This document shows positions 1-12,363 of a stretch of 64,000 nucleotides of DNA, piece by piece. This stretch comes from Ulota crispa (lineage: Eukaryota; Streptophyta; Bryopsida; Orthotrichales; Orthotrichaceae), in NCBI GenBank assembly GCA_963920765.1, contig OY987244.1, positions 16,968,358 to 17,032,357 on the forward strand. Reading direction: 5' to 3'. Position 1 is the stretch's first letter. Each line of letters starts with the position of its first letter. Made by a program: the position numbers and the translations under genes. The notes below the pieces were generated by a model. That model saw only the letters and a program-made list of their open reading frames with translations, was not told the origin of the DNA and made no database searches.

Positions 1-568
1 GTCGTTTGCAACTCTCACTCCTTTGTGAGCTCAATCGATGAAGCTAGACCAACTCAATCAGGTGCAAGTGAAGGTCAATCAAATTCAGCCGAGGAAGCTA
101 GGTCAAAATTTCTAGCTGCTGGTGGGTAGATGGGGTTTTTTGAAACATTTATCTTTTGTAGAGTGAGAGTTGCAAAGCCACACAAAAGAATCATATTTCT
201 TGCTTGGCTTCATTTTTGAACCATGTATGCATGATAAGTTTTTGAGCCTAAAACAAAAGTTATTCTTGTGTAGGTTTTGAGTTGTTTCCTTTTAGAAAAT
301 AATTTCAAAATCTCAGTAACCGATGTAGTAATTGTGATTTGAAAAAATTACCTTCGAACAGACATTTTCCACTTGGTTGATCAATCACTCACTACAAATG
401 CACAATAAGCTATTTGGCCAAGAATAAAAGTTGTTCCCCTAAAAATTTGAGCTGTTTTTGTTCAATTTTTAATTTCAAAATTGCAATGGATCATCCTCTA
501 AATGTGATTTTGAAATTAAGCCTTTAGGCACAAAACCAAAACTTACATAATCTTTCTTTTGGGTATTG
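1..568. other. AT-rich intergenic DNA, nothing identified
   Basis: No open reading frame of note, no RNA gene and no clear inverted-repeat ends were found here. It is a left-edge fragment, so a truncated repeat cannot be excluded. Confidence 0.5.
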
Positions 569-961
569 TACAGTACCCTAAAGAAAGAGTACATAAGCCC
601 CTCTTATGGATTCAAAGAAGTTTGTACAATGAATAATATAATGGGCATTTTATCCTCACATTTTTGGTATGTGATCCTCATGCAATCCCGGTCAAGTATA
701 CCAAATTTGAGTTATTAGAGTTATTAAAATTTTAAATTCTATTTTTGTAAATTATTTTGTGTCAAAATCATGGTTTCACAAGAAAATTGATTTACAAACA
801 TCGGGGATGAGTTTTTAAGATTTGATTGCATACATATATAGGAAACATCCATATGCACATCTTTCTTTCAAAAAAATATTTCTAAAAAGTTTCAAAATTC
901 CTTCTATACAGGTATTTAAGTTAGGGTCTTACGTACTCTTTCTTTAGGGTATTGTACAGTA
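569..961. mobile_element. Inverted-repeat element (MITE-like) with AGTAC..CCCTAAAGAAAG ends
   Basis: The left end (about 569-600) and the right end (about 924-961) are inverted copies of each other, sharing the core CCCTAAAGAAAGAGTAC. The interior holds a stretch around 815-870 (GAAACATCCATATGCACAT) that recurs in the large palindromes at 40,456-41,328 and 51,201-52,081, so the three look related; this one carries a single copy of the shared core. No coding capacity. Ends are approximate because a short hairpin (551-589) overlaps the left terminus. Confidence 0.6.
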
Positions 962-1324
962 GCTTTCACGGATGAACGTGCTTTTATGTTTGGTCCTACC
1001 GGTTTTTTCCATTTCTTACCTGCCTGCATCCGAGGGTACGCGTCACTTGACCAATGGATAAAACAAAATAAACCTTTCTCCAATTGGGACAATATGGAAG
1101 AATCCATATGAAGCCTTTTGGTTATAGGTACTGTAGCTCCTTTTCAAGCCCATGAACCAAAAAATCTCCTGGTTGTGCAGGTTTAGATAAAGATGTTGGC
1201 ATCATTTGCTGCGAAAGTGTCAAACCAAGTCTTCCAGGAATGTGCAAAAAAACAGAGAACATATTTATTGGACAATGTGCGCATATAATGTGACTTTCTG
1301 GTAGCGACTCACTTGCCAAAGCTC

Positions 1325-1625
1325 CACCAAATTAGTGCATTCAGGTTGCCTCACACTAATTTATTGACATTTTACACCATATAAATATTTACTGCTGTTA
1401 CAATAATTTCATTAGTAATTCATATAATAAATATTTTATAAATGTCTTAGCATCAGCAATGATGTTACAAAAAATAAATTAGTGGCATCCAAGTTGTCAA
1501 TCATGTGAAATTCTAAAATTTAGAGAGTTGCATGTGTCTCCAAGTGGCCAAATGACAAGTTGTGAGGTAACTTTCCAAGATAAGGCAACATAATTATCAA
1601 GACAACCTAAATGTAATAATTAGTG
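1325..1625. mobile_element. TA-flanked MITE (GCATTTAGGTTGCC family), diverged copy
   Basis: The left end reads CACCAAATTAGTGCATTCAGG and the right end is the inverted ACCTAAATGTAATAATTAGTG followed by TA. Inside are the family landmarks: CACACTAATTTATTGACAT near the left and GTGAAATTCTAAAATTTAGAG and GAGGTAACTTTCCAA near the right. The same layout is seen at 14.9, 15.8, 21.4, 30.8 and 63.5-63.9 kb. Non-coding. The left TA is not preserved. Confidence 0.7.
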
Positions 1626-1705
1626 TACATTATTTGAAACATATGGTATGAATCACACTATTTGCAAACATTATATTTTTACACAAGAACAAGATCACTA
1701 ATTTG

Positions 1706-1708
<3 letters not shown>

Positions 1709-1772
<64 letters not shown>
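1709..1772. repeat. (AT)n microsatellite
   Basis: An uninterrupted run of alternating T and A of about 64 bases. The short reading frames across it on both strands are products of the repeat. Confidence 0.95.
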
Positions 1773-1777
<5 letters not shown>

Positions 1778-1864
1778 GTGTGGCAAAATAATACTTTGTA
1801 CAAAGAGGTTACTAAAGTATTTTCACAAATACTATTTCCAAAATTTAACCAGGTTTTAAACACA

Positions 1865-2720
1865 TGAGAAGGGTAAGTTCAATCTGAAAAACCAATGTGA
1901 TTGAACTGTCTACTAGGAATGGCTTAACAATTTAAGTCTCGTGAATATAGGTGGCTAAGGTGTACGTTATATGGAACCAATATGTTCCTTTTGTCAAAGA
2001 AATTTTCAAGTCTCCATGTGAGAGCATCTCCATTGGTAGCTCCAACACAGGATATAGCGTGGTCAGAGGTCACTTTTAGTTTTTTGGATCTTCATTGGCA
2101 ACGCAAGGAGGCCAAGTCCTTGAACGGCCTTGCCAAATAGGGTCTTGGGGATAGTGACCTCCTAGGCATTTGCTTGCTCATAGCAAGCTCAATTTCTACT
2201 CTATTTTTAGATTGCAACAATTGCACCTAGCGATGTTGAGGAGTTTGTTGTTGTTGCACTATCCTTGTCCTTGGTTCTATCTCCAATTTTCTAAATGCTC
2301 CCTTTGCTGCTAAGCTAGCGCAGGTCCTACGTGCTCGCGTGGTAGCCATAAGACTACCCCTTCACAAAGTCCAGCCAACAAAACCGCAACTCTTACCCAA
2401 AGACCACATTTGTCCTGGACTAAGCCGGTGGAGATTGCATTGAGAACCCGGGCAGTTTCACCTCCCAAGGCCCAATGAACTTGCTTTCTTGAGTTTATAT
2501 TTGGCCAGAGTGGTGAAGATGCCTTGACAACAAAATTGTATGATCCAACCATAGTTGGGTGAATTACAATGATAAGCACCTTGCCAAGGCCTAGGTTTGA
2601 ACTCATGACCACACACAAATTGTGGATGAAGTAGTTAGTAGTTCCTTCAAAACTTTTTGAAATGACTAGTTGGAAGGCCGATTTGAAGGCCCATTCTTGA
2701 TGTAGAATCTGCACTCTTGT
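1865..2720. other. Intergenic; possible SINE-like fragment on minus strand
   Basis: Less AT-rich than its surroundings. A 148-codon minus-strand frame (2310-2756) has no recognisable motif and runs into the repeat at 2722. On the minus strand near 2585-2625 there is a B-box-like GAGTTCAAACC followed by GGCAAGGTGCTTA, resembling a plus-strand stretch at about 56,875-56,910. This hints at a tRNA-derived SINE shared by the two places, but no poly(A) tail or clear A box was established. Confidence 0.25.
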
Positions 2721-2721
2721 C

Positions 2722-3027
2722 AAGGTAGGAGGCTCAAATTTGGAGCACCTCCTCAAATGTACTCTCTCTGTACACCTTGTTTTTCATAGCCCTTCAACAA
2801 TGTATAGCTCATGTACATTTGACGAGGTACTCCATTTTAGAATCCTATGACCTTTCCACTTCAAATATTCATAACTAATTCCACAAAGTTCCAAAAAATA
2901 TGAAACAACTTGAGTTAGATGCGGATTTTTCTTGTCTTTCAAGTTACTGAAAATCATTTCAAGGAGTTTCACCTACCCAAAATTCAGTTTCAGCCTTGAG
3001 ATGCTCCATTTATGAGCGTCCTACCTT
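2722..3027. mobile_element. AAGGTAG-ended inverted-repeat element, GGAGG subtype
   Basis: Starts AAGGTAGGAGGCTC and ends with the inverted GAGCGTCCTACCTT. About 306 bp, non-coding. The interior is closely similar to 53,092-53,418 (shared CAACAATGTATAG, ATTCCACAAAG, CTTGTCTTTCAAG, AGTTTCACCT) and in part to 37,338-37,652. No convincing target-site duplication. Confidence 0.7.
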
Positions 3028-3383
3028 GCTATTTCCCTAATTGTCATTGGTTCCCATTCTAATAATATTTTCATGGGAGAAGTAATGTGGCCCGAGTTAA
3101 TTTTTAGTAGTTAGCAATTAGCGTTCACATTTTATTGACAAACAACATTACTAAATGTGTTATGAATTCCAGTTTAAAAGTGTGCAATTTACTTCTTTCT
3201 TTCGTGATGAACAAAAGTTTGTGAAAGTTTTGCTAGATTAGCTACATTTGTTAATAATTCGGCTGATTATGTAACTTATAGTTATACCCTGTGGATTTGC
3301 TACCACAGCAGTTACAGGTTTATTAGGACACGTGGCTACAGCCAAATTTGTTAATGCTTTTGGATAGTACTGCATTATCTTAA

Positions 3384-4295
3384 CCCCTAAAGGATCATTG
3401 GCCCTTTGAGGGACAAATGGGATTTTGGGCATGTACTTGTGGTTAAACTACTTTGTGTGATTTTCTGAAACTTTTACTGAAGGTGAGGAATTCCAAGATC
3501 TACGTGGGAATGTAATTTTTTCTTCATTCCGACATTTATTGAAGAAGTTATGCATAAAAATCTGAAAAATGTTGCTCCCTAGGCAACCAAAAACTTCTTA
3601 AAATTATTATTTTTTCAAATAAAAACCTAAAATAGTTTCTTTACACTTATATAGATGTGGGGAGCTTTGGATCATTCAATTTTGATAAATGAGATGAAAG
3701 TTATGAGGAGTTTTTGTTTGTGAGCAATTCTAGATTCTCTACTCTAAAATAAACTTTGAAGTCCTTTATTTTACTCTATTTTCATTATTTCTGGAAAAAA
3801 AAAAACCAAAGGATGTAGATTGTTTATCCCAACATTATGACCATTGGGATTTGCATTTTTCATTTTAATAATTAAATTCTTAACAATTTTGTGTTTTGAC
3901 TCATTCTCTACTTCTTTTTGCTTACTATTTTTTTCCATGTGTTGCATAGTTCCAATTGATTTGAAAATTCTCCCACACATACCTAACTTGGTCTTCTACA
4001 TGGGAAAAGTAAACCTCAACTTTGAGCAGAGCAATTTTTTTGATATAAGAGTGGTCAACAACTTCTGAAATACTTGGGCAGTACAAAAAAAACTATTTTT
4101 TTCACTTCACATGTAAATATCTCACTCCTTTTCATTTGGAACAAGCTCATTTTTTCCCCCAAATACCTCATACTATCTAGAGCAAGATCTTACAATTAGA
4201 TTTCAATAATGTAAAAATAAAACTACCATTCCTTTCATCCAAAAGTGACAGTTTTCAGTGTTTTTCACAGAGAAAAGGGCCTGGTCCTTTACGGG
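3384..4295. mobile_element. TTAA-flanked CCCC-ended element E1 (piggyBac-like MITE)
   Basis: TTAA at 3380-3383 precedes CCCCTAAAGGATCATTGGCC; the other end reads GGTCCTTTACGGG followed by TTAA at 4296-4299. The 912-bp interior carries no long frame. It is colinear, in opposite orientation, with the 916-bp element at 18,600-19,515, which shares the internal stretch around GTTATGACCATTGGGATTTGC. Exact TTAA duplication with CCC-type ends is the hallmark of the piggyBac superfamily; assignment to it is inference. Confidence 0.75.
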
Positions 4296-4528
4296 TTAAG
4301 GTTGAAGCTCCATTACTCCTCAATAATTGACTCAACAAATTTTGTACGGGATTCTGTAGCCACCTAAATGAGGGCTTTCGCTACTCATGGAGGCGACTTC
4401 CCTAACAAATGCCCTTCTTTTGAAAATTTTGAAAATGTGGGAGCCGAAATAGTAGGACTTTGTCTTTATTTTTATAAAAAAATTAAACCTACAGTTGGAT
4501 CAAAGTTTCAAATTTCATTTTTGCTTAA

Positions 4529-5557
4529 CCCCTAAAGGATTGTTGTCCTTTCAGGGGACAAACAAGATTTTAGGTAGGTACTTATGGTCTCAATTTTTGT
4601 CCTGATCTTTTGAATGTTTTTTTGAAGATAGAAAAACACACATTAGTTGCTAGGGAATATAATTTTTATTCCAATCTATGCCTAGGAGCAAAAGTTGTGT
4701 CCAAATAAGCACAAATTTGGGAGATCAGTTAGCAATTTTTTTTTTACAAAAACTTGAATTTTTTTATTATTTATTTTTTTCTCATAGGTTATAGTTTTGT
4801 CTAGTTAATCTGAAGCTTTGATTCGTTCCTTTTGGACTAGTTGTGAGAAAGTTATGGACAATCTTGTTTTTTTGGGCAATTCAAGCATCTTCTTGAAAAA
4901 GTAACTTGTAAAGTTCATGTAATGCAAGTTTAACTTTTTTTCAAAAAAATTGTTGGAAAGGGTGAGGTTTGCTTTCTAGAACAATCTCACCATTGGGATT
5001 ATTGTGTTTTGATTCCATTGCAAAACTATTAACAATTTAAGTTTTTGTTCAATCTCATACTTTCTTCTAACTATAGTAGAACTCCTCTAAATGCTTGGGA
5101 CTAGAGGTTTTTTGTCATACAATGCGGTGAGAAGGGGGTGGGTACTGTTGGGACAAGGAAGATATTAGTTTAGAGGAGTTCTTTTGATTTTTTTTTAAAG
5201 AATGAAAGTTAATCATTATTTTTATTTGATCTATTTCGAAAGATTCTCAACTCAATTTTCCACCATAAAAAAACAAACCTCCAAAGTCTGTGGTGCAAAA
5301 AATTTAAGTTAAGAAAGTTCAAAGTCAAATAATCTAGTCATGTAACGTGCAAGAAAGTTTGTTTTTTACACTTAAACGCAAATGTCTTGAAATCTATGTA
5401 GTCAAAGTTTTTGAATTTTGTTTTACACATTTCTAAATTAATCTGGTATAAGATCCTACAGTTAGATATGCAAAAAGACCAATTTTCAAACTTTTTATTC
5501 TTTGCCATAGAAATGACAGTTTTGAGTGTCTTTTAACAAAATAAAGGCCTTGGTCCT
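4529..5557. mobile_element. TTAA-flanked CCCC-ended element E2, right end damaged
   Basis: TTAA at 4525-4528 is followed by CCCCTAAAGGATTGTTGTCC. The right part ends AAGGCCTTGGTCCTT and then passes straight into TTAA and the next element at 5562, lacking the expected AGGGG. The left half is the inverted counterpart of the right half of 48,309-49,226 (sharing AAAAACACACATTAG). About 1.03 kb, non-coding. Confidence 0.65.
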
Positions 5558-5561
5558 TTAA

Positions 5562-6300
5562 CCCCTAAAGGACCACTTGTCCCTACAGGAGACGAATGGG
5601 ATTTTGGGCATGTACTTATGGCTTAGCTACTTTGTGTGATTTTTTGAAACTTTTATGGAAGATGGGGAATTCAAAGATATGTGTGGTCATCTAATTTTTT
5701 GTGTGGTCATCTAATATTTTCCTCATTCCAACATTTGATGAAGAAGTTAAAAATGAATTTATGAGAATTTTAGTTTGGCGGACAGCCCAAAAACTTCTTT
5801 AAAAATTTCATTTTTTAAAATAAAAATTTGAAGTTAGTTCTTTAGACTTTTGTATATGTGGAAAGCTTTGAATCACCCAATTCTAATAGATGAGATGAAA
5901 GTTATGAGAAGTTTTAATTTGTGAGTAGGTGTGGAAAATCTCAAAACTATGCCTACCCGCAAACTAAAATTTCTCATAACTTTCATCTCATCAATTAGAA
6001 TTGAATTATTCAAAGCTTTCCACATATACAAAAGTCTAAAGAACTAACCTCAAAAAAATTTATTTAAAAAAATATAAATTGTAAAGAAGTTTTTGGGCTG
6101 CCCACCAAACTAAAATTCTCATAAATTCATTTTTAACTTCTTCATCAAATGTTGAAATGAGGGAAAAAATTAGATGACCACACAAATCTTTGGATTCCCC
6201 ATCTTCCATAAAAAAATCAAAAATTTACACAAAATAGTTTAGCTATAAGTACATACCCAAAATCCCATTTGTCCCCGTAGGACAAGTGATCCTTTAGGGG
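5562..6300. mobile_element. TTAA-flanked giant fold-back element E3
   Basis: Bounded by TTAA at 5558-5561 and 6301-6304. The left arm begins CCCCTAAAGGACCACTTGTCC and the right arm is its inverted copy ending GACAAGTGATCCTTTAGGGG. The arms match along roughly 350 bp each (for example TGTGGTCATCTAATTTTT against AATTAGATGACCACAC, and CTTTAGACTTTTGTATATGTGG against CCACATATACAAAAGTCTAAAG), meeting near 5,935. The left arm is homologous to the left part of E1, so it looks like a duplicated half of that element. A transcript would form a very long hairpin. Confidence 0.8.
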
Positions 6301-6657
6301 TTAAGGGTTAAGATATTAGAGCATTTTTAATAAGGCTTATTTCTGTCCTTTACAACTCAAGAAAGATCGGATCCGAAAATGAATCAAAGTTTGTAGGAGA
6401 GGGATGTAGTACTTAGTGTAAAGCACCTTTGATATTACAGATTCTATTTATGTTATTCCAGGAAGGTATAAGGAGAATCTACCGGTAGTGTTTAAAAAAA
6501 AATCAAGTTGAATCTAACAAATTAGTTCCTTGAGACGGATACATAAAAAGATCACAATGTTCAAAGGTGCATTTATTTAAGAAACACAAATCTTGAATTC
6601 TCCATTGATACTACAAGGCAAAGTTACTATAAAAAAGTACAATTATAGGTTAAAATG

Positions 6658-6658
<1 letters not shown>

Positions 6659-6705
<47 letters not shown>
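6659..6705. repeat. (AT)n microsatellite
   Basis: About 47 bases of alternating T and A. Confidence 0.95.
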
Positions 6706-6709
<4 letters not shown>

Positions 6710-9700
6710 ATCCAAAGTTTTAAATGTACTTATTTGAATAGTTCTTTGACAATCAATGAAAATTGAACAGCTCATGAGCAATTTGAAAGTTCAGTGAAGT
6801 AAGAGATTTGTCATTTGAGCCTTTTTAAGCTCAAATGCTTTTGTTGCCTAAATTGGGATAGATTTTTTTGTCTGATTAGCTCACCGGAGTTCATATTTAG
6901 TGTTAATGAAGAAAGATAATCTTTCATTGATTGTTGCAATTGAAGAGATTACAAGTCTTGGATTTTTTGAGCTTTTCATTCATTGCCTGATGCTTTCAAG
7001 GATGAAGTAATCCAAAACGGTATGGTTGAAAAAATAATGAAATTCCTTGTTAAGTAAGGAATTGTGTATTCTCTAAAATTGGCATTGCACCTAAAACTGT
7101 AGTTAAATTTTTGTGCAATCATTGTTTAGTTCCTTAATCTACTCGGAATACAACCCTAAACAATTTAAAATATCTTCTTGGTCAAGCCTATTTGCTTCTT
7201 TATTTTCCATAATGTGTTTTTAAATGCTATTGTGCTTGATGGCATTATTGTACTTAATTTGTTTTTTTAATAGGAGCTTGTAATTATACAAGTACATTTC
7301 TATCATGTCTAGTGTATACACATATAATGTCCTAGAGACATTGTTTATTATTTGCTACAAGTATGACACTAAGTGACACATATGAGGTGATAAGTGTAAT
7401 GTATAGTTGTTACTAGTTTATTGCACTTGTGAAAAGTAATGACACATTTAAAGTAATATTTGTGCAACTTTTATTATCTACTGCAATTTTGATATTGATC
7501 ACATTTGAGGTGATAAGCATGGAATATTCATTTTTGAACATTTTTGAAACATTTATGTGGAGTTAATATAATTTGCATGATAATGAGAGGCCATCTCTTC
7601 ATGCTTATTCTTGGTACTTGATTCACTTAGATTATCCTACAAGTAAGGTGCAATATTGTAAGCACTTCTACGGCAATAGAGGTTTTATATTTACTAAAAG
7701 TAACTAACATTGTTTTGTGGAGCCAAAATAGGAGGGATGTTACAAAATTTGTCAAGTGTTATAGAAAAAATTGCAAACATATTTTCCAAGCATTAATCTT
7801 TATATGTGGAAATTTGTACTATGTAAAATTATTCTAGCATATGTATTATAAATAGTATATGTATTATAAAACAACATTAAGCCTTATAATTGGATAAATC
7901 TATGCTTTACAAAGTAAAAAATAAATACAAATATTAAAGAAAATCATGCTTTCATCAATCAAGGGGTATGGTTTCAATTATACTAATCTTTATCACTTCA
8001 ACTTTTCAAATCTAATGCAACCAATTTCAAATTTAGGTTGGCCTTAAAAACTTGAGGACTACATACTTCATCTTTACAAACACCCTATGGCCTGTAGGGG
8101 TCAATAAGGAAGTTTTGTGTAAAGGCTCTTTATGTTGTACAAATATTTTCTTTTCCTTCAAATCTTAGGTTTGTTTAAAATTTTAAAATAATATTCACAA
8201 ACATCTTGCACATTTTCACATCATCACTCATTACAGTATACATTGTCAAATATTCAAATCAAGTGATCAAGCTAAATCTCAACACCTACACACTTAGGAC
8301 CTTTCAAATGTTCATTAACCTCCAATGGTCACAAGGTCTGTTCAAATTTGAAGAAATGTAAAGATGGTTATATGGTGAATTATGAAGGGACATTTTGGAA
8401 TTTGTGTTTAAATAAGTTTGTAGATTTCAACATCTAGAATCTACCTATATTGTTTTGTTTACCATTATATTGCTAGGGAGACATTAGTTTAAAATTTGAA
8501 TACCTAAGTCCATTTTTTAAATAAATATGACCACTAATAAAATATTGATTATTTTGGAGTGAAACTTTGAAAAAAACTTGAGTTGTGAAAATGTCATCAT
8601 AATGATCTTCTAGAACATTTTGGTTGCTTCTATATGAAAACTTAGTTTTCAAAAGTAGTTTCAAACTAGTAGTCAATCCAATGAACATTCCACATTCTTT
8701 TATTTTTATACCTCTACTAAAACACACGTTCTAGCATGACACGTTCTAGCATGTTAGACCCAATTGCTCTACAATACAATCACCTTACTAATAAACTCCA
8801 AAAGGAATGATCACACTAAAAAACATATTGAACTGGGAGTAAGAGAAGTTTGAAATAATTTGACAGCCTTGGATGTGGTTGGTCTTTATGTTCGAATTTG
8901 CATAAATATTCATCTAAAGGATTGTTGCTCTTCAAATTTTTAAATCCCACGTCATCAATTAGCATCTTGCAGATTCTGTTCATTTATTGTTCTTTATCTA
9001 GAGAAACTTTGGGAATAACGAGGTGATTGGCATTCACATGTACACATAATGAAAATGTTTTGATTTCAAATGGGTTTTCATTTGTAGAGCCACACATATG
9101 AATCATTGAATACATGCTCGAATACATGCAAGTAAGAAGCTAATGGATAGAATCATCCATGTGTATGTTCATCTGTAATATTAGCTATTATTTCGTTGAT
9201 TTCGTTTGCATATTGGCAAACTTGATATTTTTTTGAAATAGAATTGACCATTTGATCCATTTTTTCACCCGACAATTTTTTAATGTTAAGGTGGCAAGTA
9301 TGAAGATGAAATAAAAATATTTCAAATTAATTTTTTCTTCCAAGTAAGGTAAGAACATTCATAAACGTCAGTGTCCCCATAGCCGTCATCTCTAAAATCT
9401 TGGAAAATCTGTAGAAGTGAATAGATGTAATGACAAGAATGTTCAACATGTGAACATGACATTTTAAAAGTGGTTATGGGTGCAATGGTAGTTTGCTCTT
9501 TAAAAATTTCAGTACTTATCCTCACATTTTGAAAGTGCAAACTCATTCTTTTCTGTTCCCAATAGGATCCTATAATTTGCTAGATGTTTGTTAATAGTCA
9601 TCATGTTCATAACCCTTAGTTTAACGTTTATGGGTGCTCCTACCTTATACTACTGTAGTTTTTTGTAGTTTGTCCTTCATCTTGCTACATGGGCTCTCTT

Positions 9701-10440
9701 TTGGTTTCCCTCGTGTGGGGCCGCCAATGCTCTCATGGAGTCATGGTGCTTGTTGCTTGGGTTATAGTTTTGGAATTGGTGCTAACGGCATTTGCCTTGT
9801 AATCTGCCGTATGTGTCTTCTCCAAGCCGTTTTCAACTACAATGCTATATTTTACCTATATGCAACTTCTTCCATTTGTGTCTAAAATAAATGAGATGAG
9901 GTTCTGGCAAGAATTTTTCCAAAAGTAATTCCCTGCCCATGAGGAAGGCAATGTGGGTAAACAATCTTTGAGTTTTTATGCTACATTGTCTGCAAGCGCA
10001 TCAATTCTAAATTAGGGTCAGGCAACTGAAGGTGCAGTGGTTCCACGTAGTTTATATGAACAATTTGCTTCAGACACTGTTTTTTAAAACTTCCCCAAAT
10101 CATACAGAATCTGTGGCTTCAGTTGTGGATTTGGCTGGAACCTGCTCACATGGCATCAGTAACGGTGTGTGGATGTGGGAAGTGGGCCTTATTTCACGGT
10201 TCCCTGGCAATTACTGTAACTTGGGATACAAAAGCAAGCTTGCACCTAGAAATGAGCCATAGTAAAGGCACATGATATGTACAGTGCAGTTCACCAAGAA
10301 GAGGGCGAGGACGGTTGAGGGAGGCTGGCTGCTGATTGGTTAATTTGACCCACTGAAACCCGGTGTACATCAATCTATTCCCAGTTTTAATTGATTGTAA
10401 TTATTTTTTCAAAATATGACTTACATTTGTATTGTCATGG
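6706..10440. other. Gene-free AT-rich DNA
   Basis: No frame longer than about 85 codons and none with a recognisable motif. An isolated GGGTGCTCCTACCTT near 9,630 matches the right end of the AAGGTAG family without an obvious partner. Otherwise nothing was identified. Confidence 0.5.
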
Positions 10441-12363
10441 ACTCATGGTTGATGGCAACACAAGTGGACCCTCCAACACCAAAAAGCGAAGAGAAAAAGC
10501 ATAAAAGGAAAAGTGCAGTAACATGCCATCAATTAAAACTCCAGCTACAGCATTAAACACCACCCCCCTCTAACCTAACTAGATTTTCAACTTGGCAACC
10601 AACCTATAGCCCAAGCACATCCACACCAAACCTAGATTCCCGAACTTATCATCTCCAGGTCCCATAGAAGTAATCGATGATCTACCAACCGCCAGCTCCG
10701 CAGCCGTTACCGAAGCCGTCACTCACATCTACTACAATCATAGATTCCAGGCCTCACGCAGGCGGACCAGGCGTGCCGGCGTCAGAAACAAGGAACGCTA
10801 GTATTTATCCTCAAATCTTGCACACGCTTTTAGGTCAATCCTGGAAGCTTGGATTGTTCTACCCCCAATTATCGGTGAACGGACCAAAAAGAAGATTGGC
10901 CAAGCAATTTCATTTATTTTTTCATCGTTTGAAAATACAGTATGACCCCCCAACCGAGGCACTGAAAATTTTGAAAAGAAGAGGAAAACCCCCAGAGACG
11001 GAGATGTGACAAAACTGTAGTAAATACGTGTAGTTTCCTTTTATTTGCTTTTCTGTTTAAAGTGATTGGATTTGGGTACCTAGTCCGACGTGGTGACGTT
11101 GTTACAAGTAGGTGACTGGCGAGTCCATGGTTGTCTGATAAGTAATCAGAAGGCTTGGGCTGGCAGTGGCAGCACAGGCGTGGATTCATTTGACTTTGTG
11201 GCAGACACGGGCGCTGACGCGGCATGACGGCAGTCAAAAAAACGCCAGTATGATAAAAAACTAACCGACCGGCAAGTGCGCAGGAAGTGTAGCGGATGAA
11301 GAGGTTGGGTAGTTGGGTTTGACAGGGATTTGGATATACCTACGGCCTGCGCTGGATTTTGAATCATTCACTCCTTTTCTTTTAAGTTTCCCTTCCCAGT
11401 GCACGCCGTCGCAAGCAACGAGTGCAGAGCTCCTGGTGTTCGCAAGGTCCTAGCAAAGCGTAGACGTAACGCATCACAGCAACACACTGAGAGAGCGAGA
11501 CAGAGAGACAGAGAGATTGAACTGAAGAGGGAAGCAATTCGGCACAAGGCTTGCTGTTTCGGTGGCTTGCAAAAGAGCAGGTTGATATTACTAAACTAGA
11601 GCCTTGGCATGTTCTTTGTGTGGGCTTACTGAATTGTAGTTTTATGATGAGCTTGGGTCGTCCTGTGATTCCCATACACGTTCTATAGCATTGCACAACG
11701 CTGTGCAGTCGATCGGATTAGAGTGTTTAGATTTGCTTAGAGAGTCTGAAACAAACGTTGTTCGGTATTGGAGAGAAAACCGGAACAGTCACGATGTCGC
11801 CATAGCTGGCTGATGTGTAGGAGGGGTTTGCCTGGTACGAGGTTTGCAGCTCGGTTTGCAGGGATGGGCGTTGTTATCCCCTCTTCACGTCGGTGGTGTC
11901 CGGATATAGGTCCCGTGTTTTGGTGCAACAACACCATTGACCCTTTTGGAACAACCTCGCAGGCACAGTAGCAGCGTGATTTCGAAACGGCGGACGGAGA
12001 ATCTGTGAGCAGTTCTTCGCAACGTACAAGGCAAGGTGCTTTGGGGATCCTGTCGGAGCTTGAAATATCTGCATCGGTTGCCGAAAGGGGCCCAAAGTTT
12101 CAATTTTTGTGCAAAATTTGAAAGTGTCAACAGGAGCGCTCCTACAATTAGCGGTGGCAGTGTAAGCGTCGAAGTGTCGACGTGATAAAGGTGAGGAATT
12201 TTATTGCTCCAGGCTCCGACACCGCGCGCGTGACGCCGTCCACCAGGAGATGTTCGCGTTTTGGGGTTCGTCTCCGTCAAGAGTGTCCCTGATCTACTCC
12301 ATCGCCACGTTGGCCGAAGCTGGTGGTTTGCGCGCCCGTTTGCGCGGCCGACTGTGACGTCCC
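10441..12363 (+). promoter_or_regulatory. Probable promoter and 5' leader region of the HSPRO gene
   Basis: Base composition rises from AT-rich to GC-rich over this stretch toward the first coding exon. Around 11,490-11,530 there is a GA-rich run (repeated GAGAGA/CAGAGAGA) of a kind common in plant leaders. Several overlapping short frames on both strands (for example 10,677-11,009 and 11,885-12,436) have no recognisable domains and are probably chance frames in GC-rich DNA. No TATA box or transcription start was assigned. Confidence 0.4.

Noticed and set aside
1630-1863. Frames encoding poly(Ile-Tyr)
   Set aside because: Translation of an (AT)n microsatellite.
2310-2756. 148-codon minus-strand frame
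   Set aside because: No motif, no splice partner, and its 5' part overlaps the AAGGTAG transposon at 2,722.
6301-6311. Telomere-like TTAAGGGTTAA
   Set aside because: Too short for a telomeric array and explained by transposon flanks.
10677-11009. 110-codon plus-strand frame upstream of HSPRO
   Set aside because: No recognisable domain, overlaps a frame on the other strand, and lies in GC-richer leader/promoter DNA where chance frames are common.
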